Below, in pieces: positions 1 to 10,500 of a stretch of 28,114 bases of DNA. Position numbers and translations under genes: made by a program. Within the stretch, counting starts at the first letter, position 1. Every line of letters starts with the position of its first letter. This DNA comes from a virus. The notes below the pieces were generated by a model. That model saw only the letters and a list, made by a program, of their open reading frames with translations. It made no database searches and was not told the DNA's origin. Where the stretch lies: positions 1-28,114 of the IMG/VR virus record IMGVR_UViG_3300028417_000016; one strand, 5' to 3'.

Positions 1-2175
1 ACCACTCCCACTAGATAAAGTTTTGCTTTTTGCAAATACCGTAATTTCTACATCTTCTCCAGATATTCTCTTTGCACTTACTTTATATGGTGGTAATGGT
101 TTTTTAGCTTTAAACTTAGGTTCTACATAAATAGCTTGAGCATCTTCTAAACTTCCTGAAATATTTCCATACATAGGGACTACTTTAACATAAAATGGAG
201 TAGTATAAGGAATAAATAGAATGTTATCATCTGTTACATAAGTAATAAAGATTAAATCTCCTGTATTCCAAGATTGTTCTTGAGTCCAATTGAGTCCTCG
301 TACAATTCCACTTAAATGTACTTCAGTAGGCTGAGAATTATCCACTATTTCAAAGTTTTGAAAAGCAATTAATTCTTCTTTATCATATGTAGGAGGAACT
401 AAAACTGCTACTCTATTAGTTTTAAATAAATCGTCTCTTGGGATATTTGGATAAGCTATAAGATAATCTACTGCAGGAGTATAATATATTCCTATTTCAT
501 CGTCAATATCTTTAGTTATAGGATAATCTTTAGTTAAAGTTCCTACAGTTCCAAATCCTCGACTAGTAGTAAATAATTCATAATTTTCTCCATCTAAACT
601 AGTATAAACAGCATAACCTGTTATATATCCTGCTTGCTTAGGTACAAAAAGCACATATGCTAAAGCATCTTTAGTGTAATTATTATAATCTAATTCATAC
701 AAATACACATACTTAAATGGGTCTAAAGTTATAGAAATTCCAGAATTTAAACTTTCTCCAGAAGATATATAGTAGGAATCAAATATTTTTTCACTATGTT
801 GTATTAAAGATAAAGATAGTTCTGTGTCTCCTGGCTTAGGTTCTTCTATTTCGACTACTCTAAAATCTCCATTGAGTCCTATTTTGTTATTTATAATAGT
901 AACCACATCTCCTATAGATAAAAAAGCATATTTAAGAGGAACTTTCACTTGTAAAGTACTTTTTGGGTAGCTTAACTTTTTCATTATTTTTGTTAATAAT
1001 TTATAGGCTAAATTTCTATTAGATATAGCTGTTAAATCATAATCTTGAGTTATTCTTTCTCTTGAATATTGCAATGCTGCAGGATTTTCTAAAACAATTG
1101 TTCTTACTACTCCATCTTCTACAAAATTAGCTCTAAAAGTGTTTGTTAAAGTAGCCCATCCTTCTCTACTTAAATTAAATTCGCTAAAATTGTCTTCTAT
1201 AGTAGTAACAGCTGTATCTGTATTTTTTAGTATTCTTAAAATTATTTTTCCAGATTCATCATAATCTAAAATTGTTTCTGTTAATTTACAAATTTGTTCT
1301 ATAACATCTTGAATTTTTTGAGTAGAAGAAAAGACATAATTTAAACCTATTTGTTCACTATTAAAGTAATTAGCTGCATCTACAAAACTATCCCAATTAA
1401 TGTCTATAGGGTTTATTTGAGCAAAATTAACTAATAAATCATAGATAATAGCCGCAGGGTTGTTTCCTAAGTAGTTTCCATCAGAATCATATACATCTTC
1501 ATTTGGTAGTCCTGTTTCTAAAACCCTTCTAACAGTATAATATACTGCAGGAATAGATGTAACATTTTCTCCACAAAGGAATCGTTTAAAAAATATATGA
1601 GTTACTCCATATAACTTAGGATAATAAGGTAATGATATTAATTGAGATAAGGAAGAAGTATAACTGTAAGTTGTAGAAATAGGAACTTGAATTTGTTCAT
1701 CCCAAATATCTTGAGTTCCATCACTCCATACATAAAAACTACAGGAAATTTGCTTTGATTTATCATCAGATAGGTAAATTTCTTCAATAACTGCTTTACC
1801 CATACAAAGTGCTTGCCACATATCAATATAGTACTTATACCCAGTTAAAACCTTTTTAGTATGATGAAATACAAATAAGGATGTATAGTGAATAGATTTA
1901 GTAACTTCTTCTGTCTCTAAATTACCATACCAAATTATATTACCTAATAATTTAACTCTACCATATATAACAGGAATAGGTTGTCCTTCATTTGCTTGAG
2001 TAATACTGAAATCTGCAAGAGATGCTGGTTTTAATTTTTTAGTAGAAGGAACTGAACTTGATAACTCATAAGTTAAAGCAGCTAATCCACCTATTACAAT
2101 AGCAGCAAGTAAGGAAGCTCCCTCTAAGTAAGCACTACCTGCAGTTATTAAACCTACTATTAAAGCCTCTGCCAT
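1..2175 (-). CDS. Tail-tip / host-specificity protein, J-like (partial, C-terminus outside window)
   Basis: Open for 725 codons from ATG at 2175 to the left edge with no stop, so the C-terminal part is missing. The start follows a good SD (GAGGAG) that lies in the last codons of the NlpC/P60 gene. The N-terminus has a hydrophobic Ala/Gly-rich stretch (about residues 4-38), followed by a segment around residues 55-80 reading NEGQPIPVIYGRVKL. That 'pre-existing interface' style start is typical of lambda J / GTA tail-tip proteins. The middle resembles the hub domains of such baseplate proteins, and the last visible part looks like fibronectin-like beta domains (PLPPYKVSAKRI around 695-710). It is the last gene visible in the tail cluster, directly behind BR0599-like and NlpC/P60 genes, the order seen for the GTA megatron. 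It would sit at the tail tip and contact the host surface. Assigned by position and N-terminal pattern; the exact family is inferred. Confidence 0.75.
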   Translation of the reverse strand, partial: MAEALIVGLITAGSAYLEGASLLAAIVIGGLAALTYELSSSVPSTKKLKPASLADFSITQANEGQPIPVIYGRVKLLGNIIWYGNLETEEVTKSIHYTSLFVFHHTKKVLTGYKYYIDMWQALCMGKAVIEEIYLSDDKSKQISCSFYVWSDGTQDIWDEQIQVPISTTYSYTSSLSQLISLPYYPKLYGVTHIFFKRFLCGENVTSIPAVYYTVRRVLETGLPNEDVYDSDGNYLGNNPAAIIYDLLVNFAQINPIDINWDSFVDAANYFNSEQIGLNYVFSSTQKIQDVIEQICKLTETILDYDESGKIILRILKNTDTAVTTIEDNFSEFNLSREGWATLTNTFRANFVEDGVVRTIVLENPAALQYSRERITQDYDLTAISNRNLAYKLLTKIMKKLSYPKSTLQVKVPLKYAFLSIGDVVTIINNKIGLNGDFRVVEIEEPKPGDTELSLSLIQHSEKIFDSYYISSGESLNSGISITLDPFKYVYLYELDYNNYTKDALAYVLFVPKQAGYITGYAVYTSLDGENYELFTTSRGFGTVGTLTKDYPITKDIDDEIGIYYTPAVDYLIAYPNIPRDDLFKTNRVAVLVPPTYDKEELIAFQNFEIVDNSQPTEVHLSGIVRGLNWTQEQSWNTGDLIFITYVTDDNILFIPYTTPFYVKVVPMYGNISGSLEDAQAIYVEPKFKAKKPLPPYKVSAKRISGEDVEITVFAKSKTLSSGSG

Positions 2176-2178
2176 GTA

Positions 2179-2673
2179 TTACTCCTCAACTTTTTCACAC
2201 AATCTTAAAGTAAATTTTAAATATTTATTCCACTTGTTATTAAGATTTGATATTTTAACTCCATACTTACCACAATGAATAAACTTATCATTTGCTATAT
2301 AAATTCCTAAATGGTCAACTAACCCTCTTTTTGAAAAAATGTTAAAACACAAAAAATCCCCTAAAAGTAATTCTTTATTAATTATCTTTTTTAAAAAATA
2401 CTTAGAATAATTAGTTATGTGATAATACAATAAATCTAGTATTAAACTTTTTTTATAAGTATAATACCAAGTAGGGCTATAATAAGGAATGTTTATTTTA
2501 GAAATAATGTTACATTTTTTCATTGCTATTGCTATAAAAGTTCCACAATCAGTTCCTACTAAAGGAGAATTTCCCATATGTTTATATGGAACTCTTAACC
2601 ATTTTACTAACTCTTTTATGAAATTGTCTCTTAAATTAATATTATATTTAAATACTTCTATATAATTAGGCAA
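2179..2673 (-). CDS. NlpC/P60-family tail peptidoglycan hydrolase
   Basis: 164 residues. The NlpC/P60 papain-like fold is visible: TDCGTF with candidate nucleophile Cys43, then VDHLGIYI with His121, and FIHCGKYGV with His133 as likely third residue. The N-terminal helix before the Cys (FIKELVKWLRVPYKHMG) is the usual 'W.GtPY' substrate entry region. Such proteins cleave peptide stems of the cell wall at the phage tail tip during DNA entry. The reading frame begins with TTG at 2673-2671, one base after the stop of the upstream BR0599-like gene, with no good SD, so translation is probably coupled. The next ATG is at residue 33 and would remove part of the domain. It lies between the BR0599-like and J-like genes, matching GTA orfg13-14-15 order. 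Confidence 0.85.
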   Translation of the reverse strand: MPNYIEVFKYNINLRDNFIKELVKWLRVPYKHMGNSPLVGTDCGTFIAIAMKKCNIISKINIPYYSPTWYYTYKKSLILDLLYYHITNYSKYFLKKIINKELLLGDFLCFNIFSKRGLVDHLGIYIANDKFIHCGKYGVKISNLNNKWNKYLKFTLRLCEKVEE

Positions 2674-2674
2674 A

Positions 2675-3478
2675 TTACCATCCCCACATAACAGGATTTT
2701 TGGTAGGAATGTAAGGAAATCCTAAATAGTTATCTAAATTATTAAATCTATTTTTACAAGTTTCTGGAGTTTTATCACATCCAGGATATACTAAAATAGT
2801 TTTTCCCTGTATATCTTCATCAAATGGAGCATGTAAGTAAATATATCCATTAGTACTATCTTGATTTGTTATCAATCGATAATCGTTTTCATAATTAACA
2901 TATCCATTAACAAAGTAAGTAGAATCACTCGTTTTAAATGCATCTGCATACAAAATTTGTGGGTTTCCATTTACATAGGATGCTGTAACACTTACTCTAT
3001 AAGTTATAGGATTTACTTTACATCCTAAATCAAATAAACTATGATTACAGTATGCACTATAAATGTATGGTGGAAATAATGATTTATTTAAAGATAGTAT
3101 ATCATTTACTTTCAATGTTATAATATTGTTACTTACTCCAATTACATTTCCATCTCCAACAAAAAGAACTTTTACAAAGGAATCTTCTAAAAAGTATCGT
3201 CTGATAATAACCCTGATTTTAGGGACAGTAACATCAAATAAATTATATTTAATTTCTTCTGTAATAGCAATAGATAAAGTTATGTTTCTATCTCCATAAT
3301 TTTGTTTAGATATAGTACTTCTAGTTATAGCAGAAGGAACATAAGTATTGGAATTATACTCTATTTTAGAATGGTATGTAGTTAAATAAAAAGTTTTGCT
3401 TGGGAAAGAAATATCGTATAAATCTACAAAAAAAGGAAGTTCTATATTATTTAATTCAGTTTGATAATCTGTTGCCAT
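2675..3478 (-). CDS. BR0599 / DUF2163-family distal tail protein
   Basis: 267 residues, ATG at 3478 behind AAAGGAG. The C-terminal half carries the family's four cysteines: YCNHSLFDLGC (Cys144, Cys153) and PGCDKTPETC (Cys234, Cys241), followed by the hallmark KNRFNNLDNYLGFPYIPTK and a C-terminal MWGW. In the gene transfer agent homologue (orfg13 protein) an equivalent Cys set binds an iron-sulfur cluster in the tail hub; that this protein does so is inference from the conserved spacing. The N-terminal half (residues 1-130) describes beta-rich tail protein (YHSKIEYNSNTYVPS, typical of 'coverage' style DUF2163 starts). It would be part of the baseplate hub between tail tube and J-like tip. Confidence 0.85.
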   Translation of the reverse strand: MATDYQTELNNIELPFFVDLYDISFPSKTFYLTTYHSKIEYNSNTYVPSAITRSTISKQNYGDRNITLSIAITEEIKYNLFDVTVPKIRVIIRRYFLEDSFVKVLFVGDGNVIGVSNNIITLKVNDILSLNKSLFPPYIYSAYCNHSLFDLGCKVNPITYRVSVTASYVNGNPQILYADAFKTSDSTYFVNGYVNYENDYRLITNQDSTNGYIYLHAPFDEDIQGKTILVYPGCDKTPETCKNRFNNLDNYLGFPYIPTKNPVMWGW

Positions 3479-3491
3479 ATTTAAGTCTCCT

Positions 3492-4178
3492 TTAACTTAT
3501 TGCAGGAAATAAAATATCATATTCAGTAGGAATCTCTATAAATGAGCAAGAAACTGTAGCTAAAATTTTATCATTTTTAGTAAAATGCCAATTTATAGAT
3601 ATAGAACTGTCTAAAAATCTAGCTACAAGTAATTTGCTAAAAACTTTTACTGAATTTATGTTTATTGATATTGGCATACTTGTATATAAAGTAATTTCTT
3701 CTTCTCCTGTTGCAGTTGAAGTTATATTAGAAACTCTTCTTGTTATAAAAGTTCCAAATTCCCAGTTTAAAGAACTATCTCCACTAGATTCACTTGTGGG
3801 AATAAATAAAAAAAGTGTTAAGTAGGATGCTAAGTTATATCTTAAATGAACATCTTTTATGTAAATAACAGTATCATTAATTATTACATTTCTTGTTAAA
3901 GTAAAATCTTTTTGCCAACAAGGTAAGTAAAAAGTTTTATAACTTCCTTTACAGTTTTCAAAAAATTGTAAAAATGCTTTTAGTGAAGTTCTTGAAGTAA
4001 AAGTAAAAGAACAATTAATTTTATAAAAGTTTTTTGTAGTATTTGCTAAAGCTCTTTCAACTGCAGGAAGTAAAGAAATATATTCTCCACTATTTATTAA
4101 CTCTACAGTATAATCGTTAGCATTAGGAATCCAAGCACATATAGGAATATTACTGTCTAAATTATCTGTATAAATCAT
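3492..4178 (-). CDS. Distal tail / hub protein, DUF2460-like position
   Basis: 228 residues of beta-rich sequence without membrane segments. The stretch around residues 68-92 (AFLQFFENCKGSYKTFYLPC) resembles the 'F.ff...kG.y..FylP.w..D' motif of phage distal tail proteins. It lies immediately before the BR0599-like gene, the place where DUF2460 (GTA orfg12) usually sits, which supports a role as the ring joining tail tube and hub. The start at 4178 has only a weak SD (TAGGT). The 24-base gap upstream contains an AAGAATTT motif also seen before four other genes in this window. No enzymatic motif. Exact family not certain. Confidence 0.6.
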   Translation of the reverse strand: MIYTDNLDSNIPICAWIPNANDYTVELINSGEYISLLPAVERALANTTKNFYKINCSFTFTSRTSLKAFLQFFENCKGSYKTFYLPCWQKDFTLTRNVIINDTVIYIKDVHLRYNLASYLTLFLFIPTSESSGDSSLNWEFGTFITRRVSNITSTATGEEEITLYTSMPISININSVKVFSKLLVARFLDSSISINWHFTKNDKILATVSCSFIEIPTEYDILFPAIS

Positions 4179-4194
4179 ACCTATTAAATTCTTG
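4179..4194 (-). promoter_or_regulatory. AAGAATTT motif before distal tail gene
   Basis: Minus strand CAAGAATTTAATAGGT directly before ATG 4178; only a weak SD (AGGT). Confidence 0.3.
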
Positions 4195-4202
4195 ATATAA
4201 TT

Positions 4203-5258
4203 TTATAAATTAGTATTAGCTTCTTCTAGTTCAATAGAATATTTTGAATACTTAGAACCATAGGATTGAAATTTAAAAGATTTAAACTTACATATTAGCA
4301 TAGGAAAAATGTAAGTACTTCCTTTATAAAAATCTTCTCTTACAGGAGTAGTAATCTCTATGTATTTTTCTTCTGCATTTATATAGCTTACAGTATAAGC
4401 TCCAATATGCTTAGTTTTTTTATCATACATCAAAATATAATTAGTTTTATATAAGTAGTAATAATCTGAAACATCCTCTTTAAAAGGAATATCTAACAAA
4501 TTTATAGCATTGTCTGTATTTAAACTTAAAGCTTCTGGAGTATAAGGAACTCCAACAAAAACTCCAGAAGCTTTCTCTAAATTTTGCTTAATCCAGTTAG
4601 CTCCTTCATCATCTATAAAAATTTCTCCACTTATTTTTACAAACAATTTATCTGATAATAAACTACGCTGTTCAGAATAATTTAAGTCTTTAAATATTCC
4701 TACTAAGTATTTATGTTCAACAGTTAAATTATCTGAAATGAAATCTATAAAAGGAAGTAAAATAACTCTAATTCCAGTAAGCTTAATATAATAAGTTCCT
4801 ATATCTGTAACAATTTCTATATTACCATTTACTATAATTTCTCCTTCTTTATCTACTTCTATAGTGGCAGAAATACTTTGTGTAGGATTAATTGTAGTTA
4901 AAATACTTGGGATTATTTGAACATTAGATAAGTCAATATAGTTGACAGCAGTAATAGTTGCAGTTTTATTTAAATAAGCATTCCAAATTGTTAAAGGAAC
5001 TTCTACAGTATTTACTATAAAGTTTAATTCATATTTTTCTTGAGTAATCCAAATATTGTTGTACAAAAGATTAAAGTAATCTGAAGGAATTAAAAGATTT
5101 TGTGTTAAAGGATGAGAAGGGAAATTTGTAATATTAATATTTCCTAAAAATGTTGGAGATGAAAATACAAAAGATACAGTTTCTAAGCTATATACAGTTC
5201 TAGCAGATAGATTAGGATTTGCTAATGGAATAGCTGAAGTAGGAATTATCCAAGCCAT
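4203..5258 (-). CDS. Minor tail protein, unknown family
   Basis: 351 residues, almost entirely predicted beta-strand character, no signal peptide or membrane segment. The upstream gene's stop and this ATG overlap as TAATG, with GAGGT as SD, so translation is coupled. I do not recognise a family. Its place between two structural proteins and the distal tail genes makes a tail or baseplate part likely. There is one GVFVGVPYTPEALSL segment in the middle that looks like a surface loop region, but nothing diagnostic. Confidence 0.6.
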   Translation of the reverse strand: MAWIIPTSAIPLANPNLSARTVYSLETVSFVFSSPTFLGNINITNFPSHPLTQNLLIPSDYFNLLYNNIWITQEKYELNFIVNTVEVPLTIWNAYLNKTATITAVNYIDLSNVQIIPSILTTINPTQSISATIEVDKEGEIIVNGNIEIVTDIGTYYIKLTGIRVILLPFIDFISDNLTVEHKYLVGIFKDLNYSEQRSLLSDKLFVKISGEIFIDDEGANWIKQNLEKASGVFVGVPYTPEALSLNTDNAINLLDIPFKEDVSDYYYLYKTNYILMYDKKTKHIGAYTVSYINAEEKYIEITTPVREDFYKGSTYIFPMLICKFKSFKFQSYGSKYSKYSIELEEANTNL

Positions 5259-6322
5259 TAGTTTACCTCAATCATTACTCCATAGTTACAATCATAGTAT
5301 AATAAAGGCATTGCTATAAATTTGCGAGTTCCATAATATATTTCTTGTCCTGCTATAAAATAAGGATTATGAACACTTAAATAATAAGGAAGTTCTCCTA
5401 TAGGGAAGAAATAATTATACCCAGCAATAGTATGTTTAATAGAAATTATAGGTTTAAGTAAAACAGCTTTATTAGTATAAGAATTAAAAGTTAAAGCTTT
5501 ATCATAATTAAATCCATAATAAGTATTAGGGGGATAATAGTCCCCTCCTTTAAAAGCTGATTTATAAGAACCTAAAACATATGCATAACATGTAGAAGAT
5601 AATCCAAGTAGTTTAGTATAATATCCACTAAATTTTGTTTCGTTTAAATAATATATACTAAACACAAATTTAAATGAATCAGTTGCTAATGTGTAATATG
5701 GGGATGACATAGGATTTCCACCTAATCCTGAAGTATAATAAACATTATTATTAACATTAAATGTTTGTCCAGAAATAATATGTAAATTCCCAAAGGTTTC
5801 ACTGTTTCCTAAATAAGAATCAATACTACCAATAACAATATGATTTATAATTCTTTGAGAGGAAAATGTAGTAGAAGTTATTGTAGTAAAAAGATTAGCA
5901 AATAAAGTATAATCAGAAAAAACCATTAAACAAGAAGAGTTAACAAATATATACTGTTTATTTACTGGAAATTGAATAGGTTGCATCTTAACTGGAGTAT
6001 TATACGAAGATATTGATGACCATACCCCAGGTTGGTTATTTACTGTTAATGAAGAATCAAAACCAAGATTGGAATATAATCTTATATCATAAAGATTACT
6101 TCCATTTACCACATAGCTATTGTTTCCTGCATAAACCCATTGAAAAGAATAGTATAGCTTTTGATTACCGTTTCCTAGAGAATGTAAATATAGCTCTCCC
6201 TCATCTCCAGAAACATACTTATCAATAGTCCATCCATTAAGATTTGCTACAGAAACTAGGTTATCAAAAAATTGAGAAGGGGATTGTATGTTAGAAAAAG
6301 TATAATAATTAAATGTTGCCAT
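5258..6322 (-). CDS. Virion structural protein (tail fibre / minor tail), aromatic-rich
   Basis: 354 residues, unusually rich in Tyr, Phe, Ser and Asn. The first 100 residues contain GWTIDKY, then YLHSLGNGNQKLYYSFQW and YDIRLYSNLGFD. These are patterns found in phage structural proteins that begin with 'F..ll...a..nGWt'. SD AAGGAG before ATG at 6322. It shares this general style (GWT/DW start, FxGS, YYS repeats) with the next upstream gene (6333-7496), so the two may be distant paralogues. Composition suggests an exposed beta-structured adhesin or fibre. Function inferred only from position and composition. Confidence 0.6.
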   Translation of the reverse strand: MATFNYYTFSNIQSPSQFFDNLVSVANLNGWTIDKYVSGDEGELYLHSLGNGNQKLYYSFQWVYAGNNSYVVNGSNLYDIRLYSNLGFDSSLTVNNQPGVWSSISSYNTPVKMQPIQFPVNKQYIFVNSSCLMVFSDYTLFANLFTTITSTTFSSQRIINHIVIGSIDSYLGNSETFGNLHIISGQTFNVNNNVYYTSGLGGNPMSSPYYTLATDSFKFVFSIYYLNETKFSGYYTKLLGLSSTCYAYVLGSYKSAFKGGDYYPPNTYYGFNYDKALTFNSYTNKAVLLKPIISIKHTIAGYNYFFPIGELPYYLSVHNPYFIAGQEIYYGTRKFIAMPLLYYDCNYGVMIEVN

Positions 6323-6332
6323 AATTTACTCC

Positions 6333-7496
6333 TTATTCACATTTTATAGCCATATAACTATCATATGTATTTCTAAAACAGTCTTGAAATACTATATAAG
6401 TATCTGTACCAATAGTAATAATACTCTCTGTAGTAATTCCTACATAAGGCGTAAAATAACAACTTTCAAATTCTCCTAAAACTTGGTTGTTGTAAGTAAT
6501 ATAAATAGGAAAAATTACTGGAGAATACCCAGAAATATAATCTATAGTTAACCAATGAGCTGTATTATTCGTTGTAGGAGATAAAGTAGCATTTCTTATC
6601 CAAGAACCATCTACATTAATTAGTTGATTATTATAATATCCTATGGTTCCAAAATAAGCTTTTGCTATAAAATGTCTATTAGTATCTGTAGAATCATACC
6701 ATTTAATATAAGTATTTGCTACATTACTATAACAGATATTTAAATCTCCTATGCAAGTATATGGATAAGGATATTCTGCAGGACTGCCAAAAGGAAAAAA
6801 CTTTCCTATATAAGCAAAAGAATAATAAGTATCACTTCTAACTACTATAATAATTCTTTGTTTACTTGAAAAAATCCACATATCCATATATCCATTCCAC
6901 ATCCCAAAAGCTGATTGAAAAGTTCCATCACTAGTTACATTGTTAGGATTTCCTACAGTGGTATCAAAAAAGTTAGTATATCCTGGGATAAACATTTTAT
7001 AAGTTTTTAATAATACATTAGCTTTTCCATAACCAGCACTACACAATAACATTCCAACATTTATTGATTCTGTACCTGAAATTCCCGTATTATTTAATAC
7101 AATTTGAACTCTTCTAAAATTTACTGAATAAGTTACTACTGTTCCTGTAGTAGTATTAAGTAAACTAGAAATAGTGTTTATTCCACTTAAAAACTTAACT
7201 CTCCCTAATAACCAATCTACTTGATAATCTACTCCTTCTGTTAAAGAAATAGTTCCTACACTAAAATTATAGTCTGTAATACACCCTACAGGCAAGTCAT
7301 ACCAAGTATCTAAAGCATATATTGTTATACTTCCTGAAAAAGTTATATAATCAAAATTTGTATCTTGTGTATCTACTTCAGAATGTACAATTTGCCAGTC
7401 TCTTCCAGGAGTAGTAGAATCTCCTGTAACAAATCTTAATATTTCTGTAAATGCTTGTGCAAATCCTGTTACTGATATTTTCCCACTATATGCCAT
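6333..7496 (-). CDS. Virion structural protein (tail), aromatic-rich
   Basis: 387 residues, ATG at 7496 behind AAGGAG. N-terminus FAQAFTEILRFVTGD...DWQIVHSE, then beta-rich sequence. A central segment (about residues 200-255) with MWNGYMDMWIFSSKQRIIIV and FPFGSPAEYPYPYTCIGD resembles a recurring domain of large-phage virion proteins in which a W.f....Rii.v core is followed by a YPYP turn. That resemblance is from memory and not searched. It follows the tape measure gene directly, the usual place of distal tail or tail-fibre genes. No catalytic motif. Confidence 0.6.
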   Translation of the reverse strand: MAYSGKISVTGFAQAFTEILRFVTGDSTTPGRDWQIVHSEVDTQDTNFDYITFSGSITIYALDTWYDLPVGCITDYNFSVGTISLTEGVDYQVDWLLGRVKFLSGINTISSLLNTTTGTVVTYSVNFRRVQIVLNNTGISGTESINVGMLLCSAGYGKANVLLKTYKMFIPGYTNFFDTTVGNPNNVTSDGTFQSAFGMWNGYMDMWIFSSKQRIIIVVRSDTYYSFAYIGKFFPFGSPAEYPYPYTCIGDLNICYSNVANTYIKWYDSTDTNRHFIAKAYFGTIGYYNNQLINVDGSWIRNATLSPTTNNTAHWLTIDYISGYSPVIFPIYITYNNQVLGEFESCYFTPYVGITTESIITIGTDTYIVFQDCFRNTYDSYMAIKCE

Positions 7497-7506
7497 AGTT
7501 TACTCC

Positions 7507-10500
7507 TTAAGTTGCTGTTAATAAAATCTTACGCACTTTATCTGCTTGTAATCCTATAACATTTAGTACAGTTTTTTGTCCTTCTGGAGTACTTAAGTAT
7601 TGAGCTATTAGTTTAGGGTCTAAAACATTAACTATGTTAACATGTGTAGGAGAAGATTGTGCAGGAGAACTTTGTTGATTTTTATCCCCTACAAATTTTA
7701 CAGGAATTGCTTTCCCATCAGGTAAAGGTACAACTGCTTCAGGATTTTTTCCTTCCCCTATAATACCTATAGTAGGTCTATTTACAACTCCACCATATGC
7801 AAATTGCTGAACAGGAATAAATTCTCCTGGGAATATAGCACCTTTAGCAGCCATTGCTGCAGAAATTCCAGCTTTAGCTAATGCCTTGTATATGGCAATT
7901 TTAACTAAAGTGTTTACTATAATTTGCATTATAGATTGAGTAAAATTAGCAATAAAATCTTTGAATTTTTTAAATTTCTTTGTCATTAAATCCATAATTA
8001 AATTACTAATAGTAGAAGCTGTTACATTTACGATTTGAGAAATAGCAGAAACAACCATTTTTGAGGTAGTTCCCACTTGCTTCATCCAATCTGCTAAACC
8101 CGCTTTTAAATATTGAATAGTTATTCCAAATTTTCCTAACTTTTGATTTAATTCGTCTATACTTTGTTGTCCGTATGTACCTAATAAAGAAAATAAAGAG
8201 TTAAAAGTAACATAACTCATTTTACCTTCTATAACTAATTGTATAAACTTTTCTTTAATTGCATTTAAAGAGTTAACAATTCTATCATAATTTAATTTAG
8301 CAGTAATGTCTCCTTGAGTTTTCCACTTTTCATTTAACTCATCTAAAATAATTCCTAAATTTTTTCCTTGTGATTGTAAAAACTCTATGTATTGTGAAGT
8401 TTTATATAAAGAAATTTTAGATTCTATAGGTAATTTTTCTAATAATTGAGTAAATTCTTGTAAATTTAAGTTTCCTTGTGAAAATTCTTCACTAATTTTT
8501 TGCCCAGCAGATTTAAACTTTTGTTCTACATTAATTCCATGTTTCTTTAAAACTTCTAATTTATCATTTAATACTGTTAAAATTTTATCGAAAGTATCAA
8601 AATTTTTAGCACTTTCTATGCTTTTATCTAAATTTATAGATAAGTAATGTAATGCTTGAGCAGAACTATATCCTAATTTTTCTAATTTCTTTAAATTATC
8701 TATAGCTACATTTAAATTACTTGCAGGACTTAAAATTAAAGATTCTTTTAACTTATTTCTAAGTTCTTGTGGAAGTGAATATAAAATCTTTTTCAATGTA
8801 GAAGCTTTTAACAATCCTGCATTCCATAATTGAAGTGTTTTTTGTAATACAACTTCATAAGCTTTTGCAGGAGAAATATTAAGTACATCTTTCAAGAATC
8901 CTTTATAAGTACTAATATCTTTTATTACCTTTAATAATTGTTTACCATTAGTAATTTCTTGATTAATATAATTAATAAAAGATTTTTCCATAGATTTTGA
9001 AACTACCGAAGCAGAAATACCTGCTTTTTCAAAAGCTAATTTCAATTGAATTAATTGCTTAATTGATAAAGAATTATTTTTTAAAAAGCTATCAGTAACA
9101 TTTACTAGTTCTTTATATTTTTTATTTAATTGAGCTAATGCAATAGCTTCTTGAATACTACTATCTAAACCTTTTCCCTTACTTTGATTTAATTTTTGGA
9201 CAGTAGATTCTAATTGTTTATAAGTTCGTAATAAAGCTTTAATATCATTTATATTAGATATAGGATATTCAGTAAGATATTTCCATTGTTGATTTAAAGT
9301 TTCAATTTTGTCAGATAAATTTTTAATAGAGGCAGCTACAGATTCAAAAGATTTATTTTCTTCTTGAATTTTTCCTTTTTCTTTAAGAATAGTTCCACCT
9401 AGGTTTTTATATGCTTTTTCAAGATGATTAATTTCTTCCTTTAACTGATATAAAAGTTTAACTTGTCTAACAAAATGTTGAGAAGTGGGAGACAAATGGG
9501 AAAAAGTTTTCTCTAAATTTTCTCTAACAGATTTACTTAAATCTGCTGATTTTGCTTCAATTTCTGCAAAAGCAGCTAGTTGTTTAACTTTATACTTTCC
9601 ATAAAATTGTTCATATTTTGAGCTAAAGTCATTTATTAAAGTATTTATCTCTTCATCAATATTTTTCTTTACAGCACTAAACACATTGTCTAAATTATTA
9701 AGTAATACCTTTTGTAAAGCTTTAGCATTTTCTGTAGAAGGTAAGCTTAACAATTTTGTTACTGCATCTTTATATTCTTGATAAACTTTTTCTCCGCCAT
9801 ATTGTCTAATTAAGTTTCCTATTTTTTCAAATGAAGATTTATATAAAGGAACAGATTGAGCTAAACTTTGAGCAGGTAATTGCAGTATTTCCCCAAATTT
9901 AATAAGAGTTTTTAAATTATCTTGAATCCAAGCTGGAATCATTTGCTTTTGTCTTTTAATTATACTTTCTACAAAAGAAAAAGCACTTCCTAAAGTTAAT
10001 AAAATTCCTATTACAGGACGAGTTTTTATTAATAAAAGACCTATAGATGCTGTAAAAATTTCTATAGCTTGACTAGCTTGCAGAACATGGGTTTTTAAAG
10101 CTATAATAGTTCCTAAAAATGTACTTAAAACTGCAATAACTGTACCTGCTTTAGTTGCTAAAGATGCAAAACTTAAAGTTCTTATAGCGATTCCTAATTC
10201 TTGAACACCATTCCTAAATGCTACTAGAATAGGTAATGCTACTTCTAAATTACTAGTAATAGTTCTTATATTTCTAGCTAAAAGAAGCATTCCAGCAGTC
10301 ATCAATCCTGCTTGACCAAAAGTACTTCTTAAAAATCCTGAAAATATTTTAAATGAGTTAGAAAGACCACCAATTAAGTCTAAAAATAGTGGTTTAGCAA
10401 AATCTCTTAACTCTGCAAAAGTACTTCTAATTTCATTTCTAAACAATTTAAATTGAGCATCTATAGATTGGGTATAGTTTCGTATCATTTGATACAAATC

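Noticed and set aside
1638-6228. Short open frames of 62-78 codons at 1638-1826 (-), 3063-3299, 3634-3825 and 6013-6228 (+)
   Set aside because: The first overlaps the J-like gene in another frame; the others are antisense to well supported tail genes. None has a recognisable motif.
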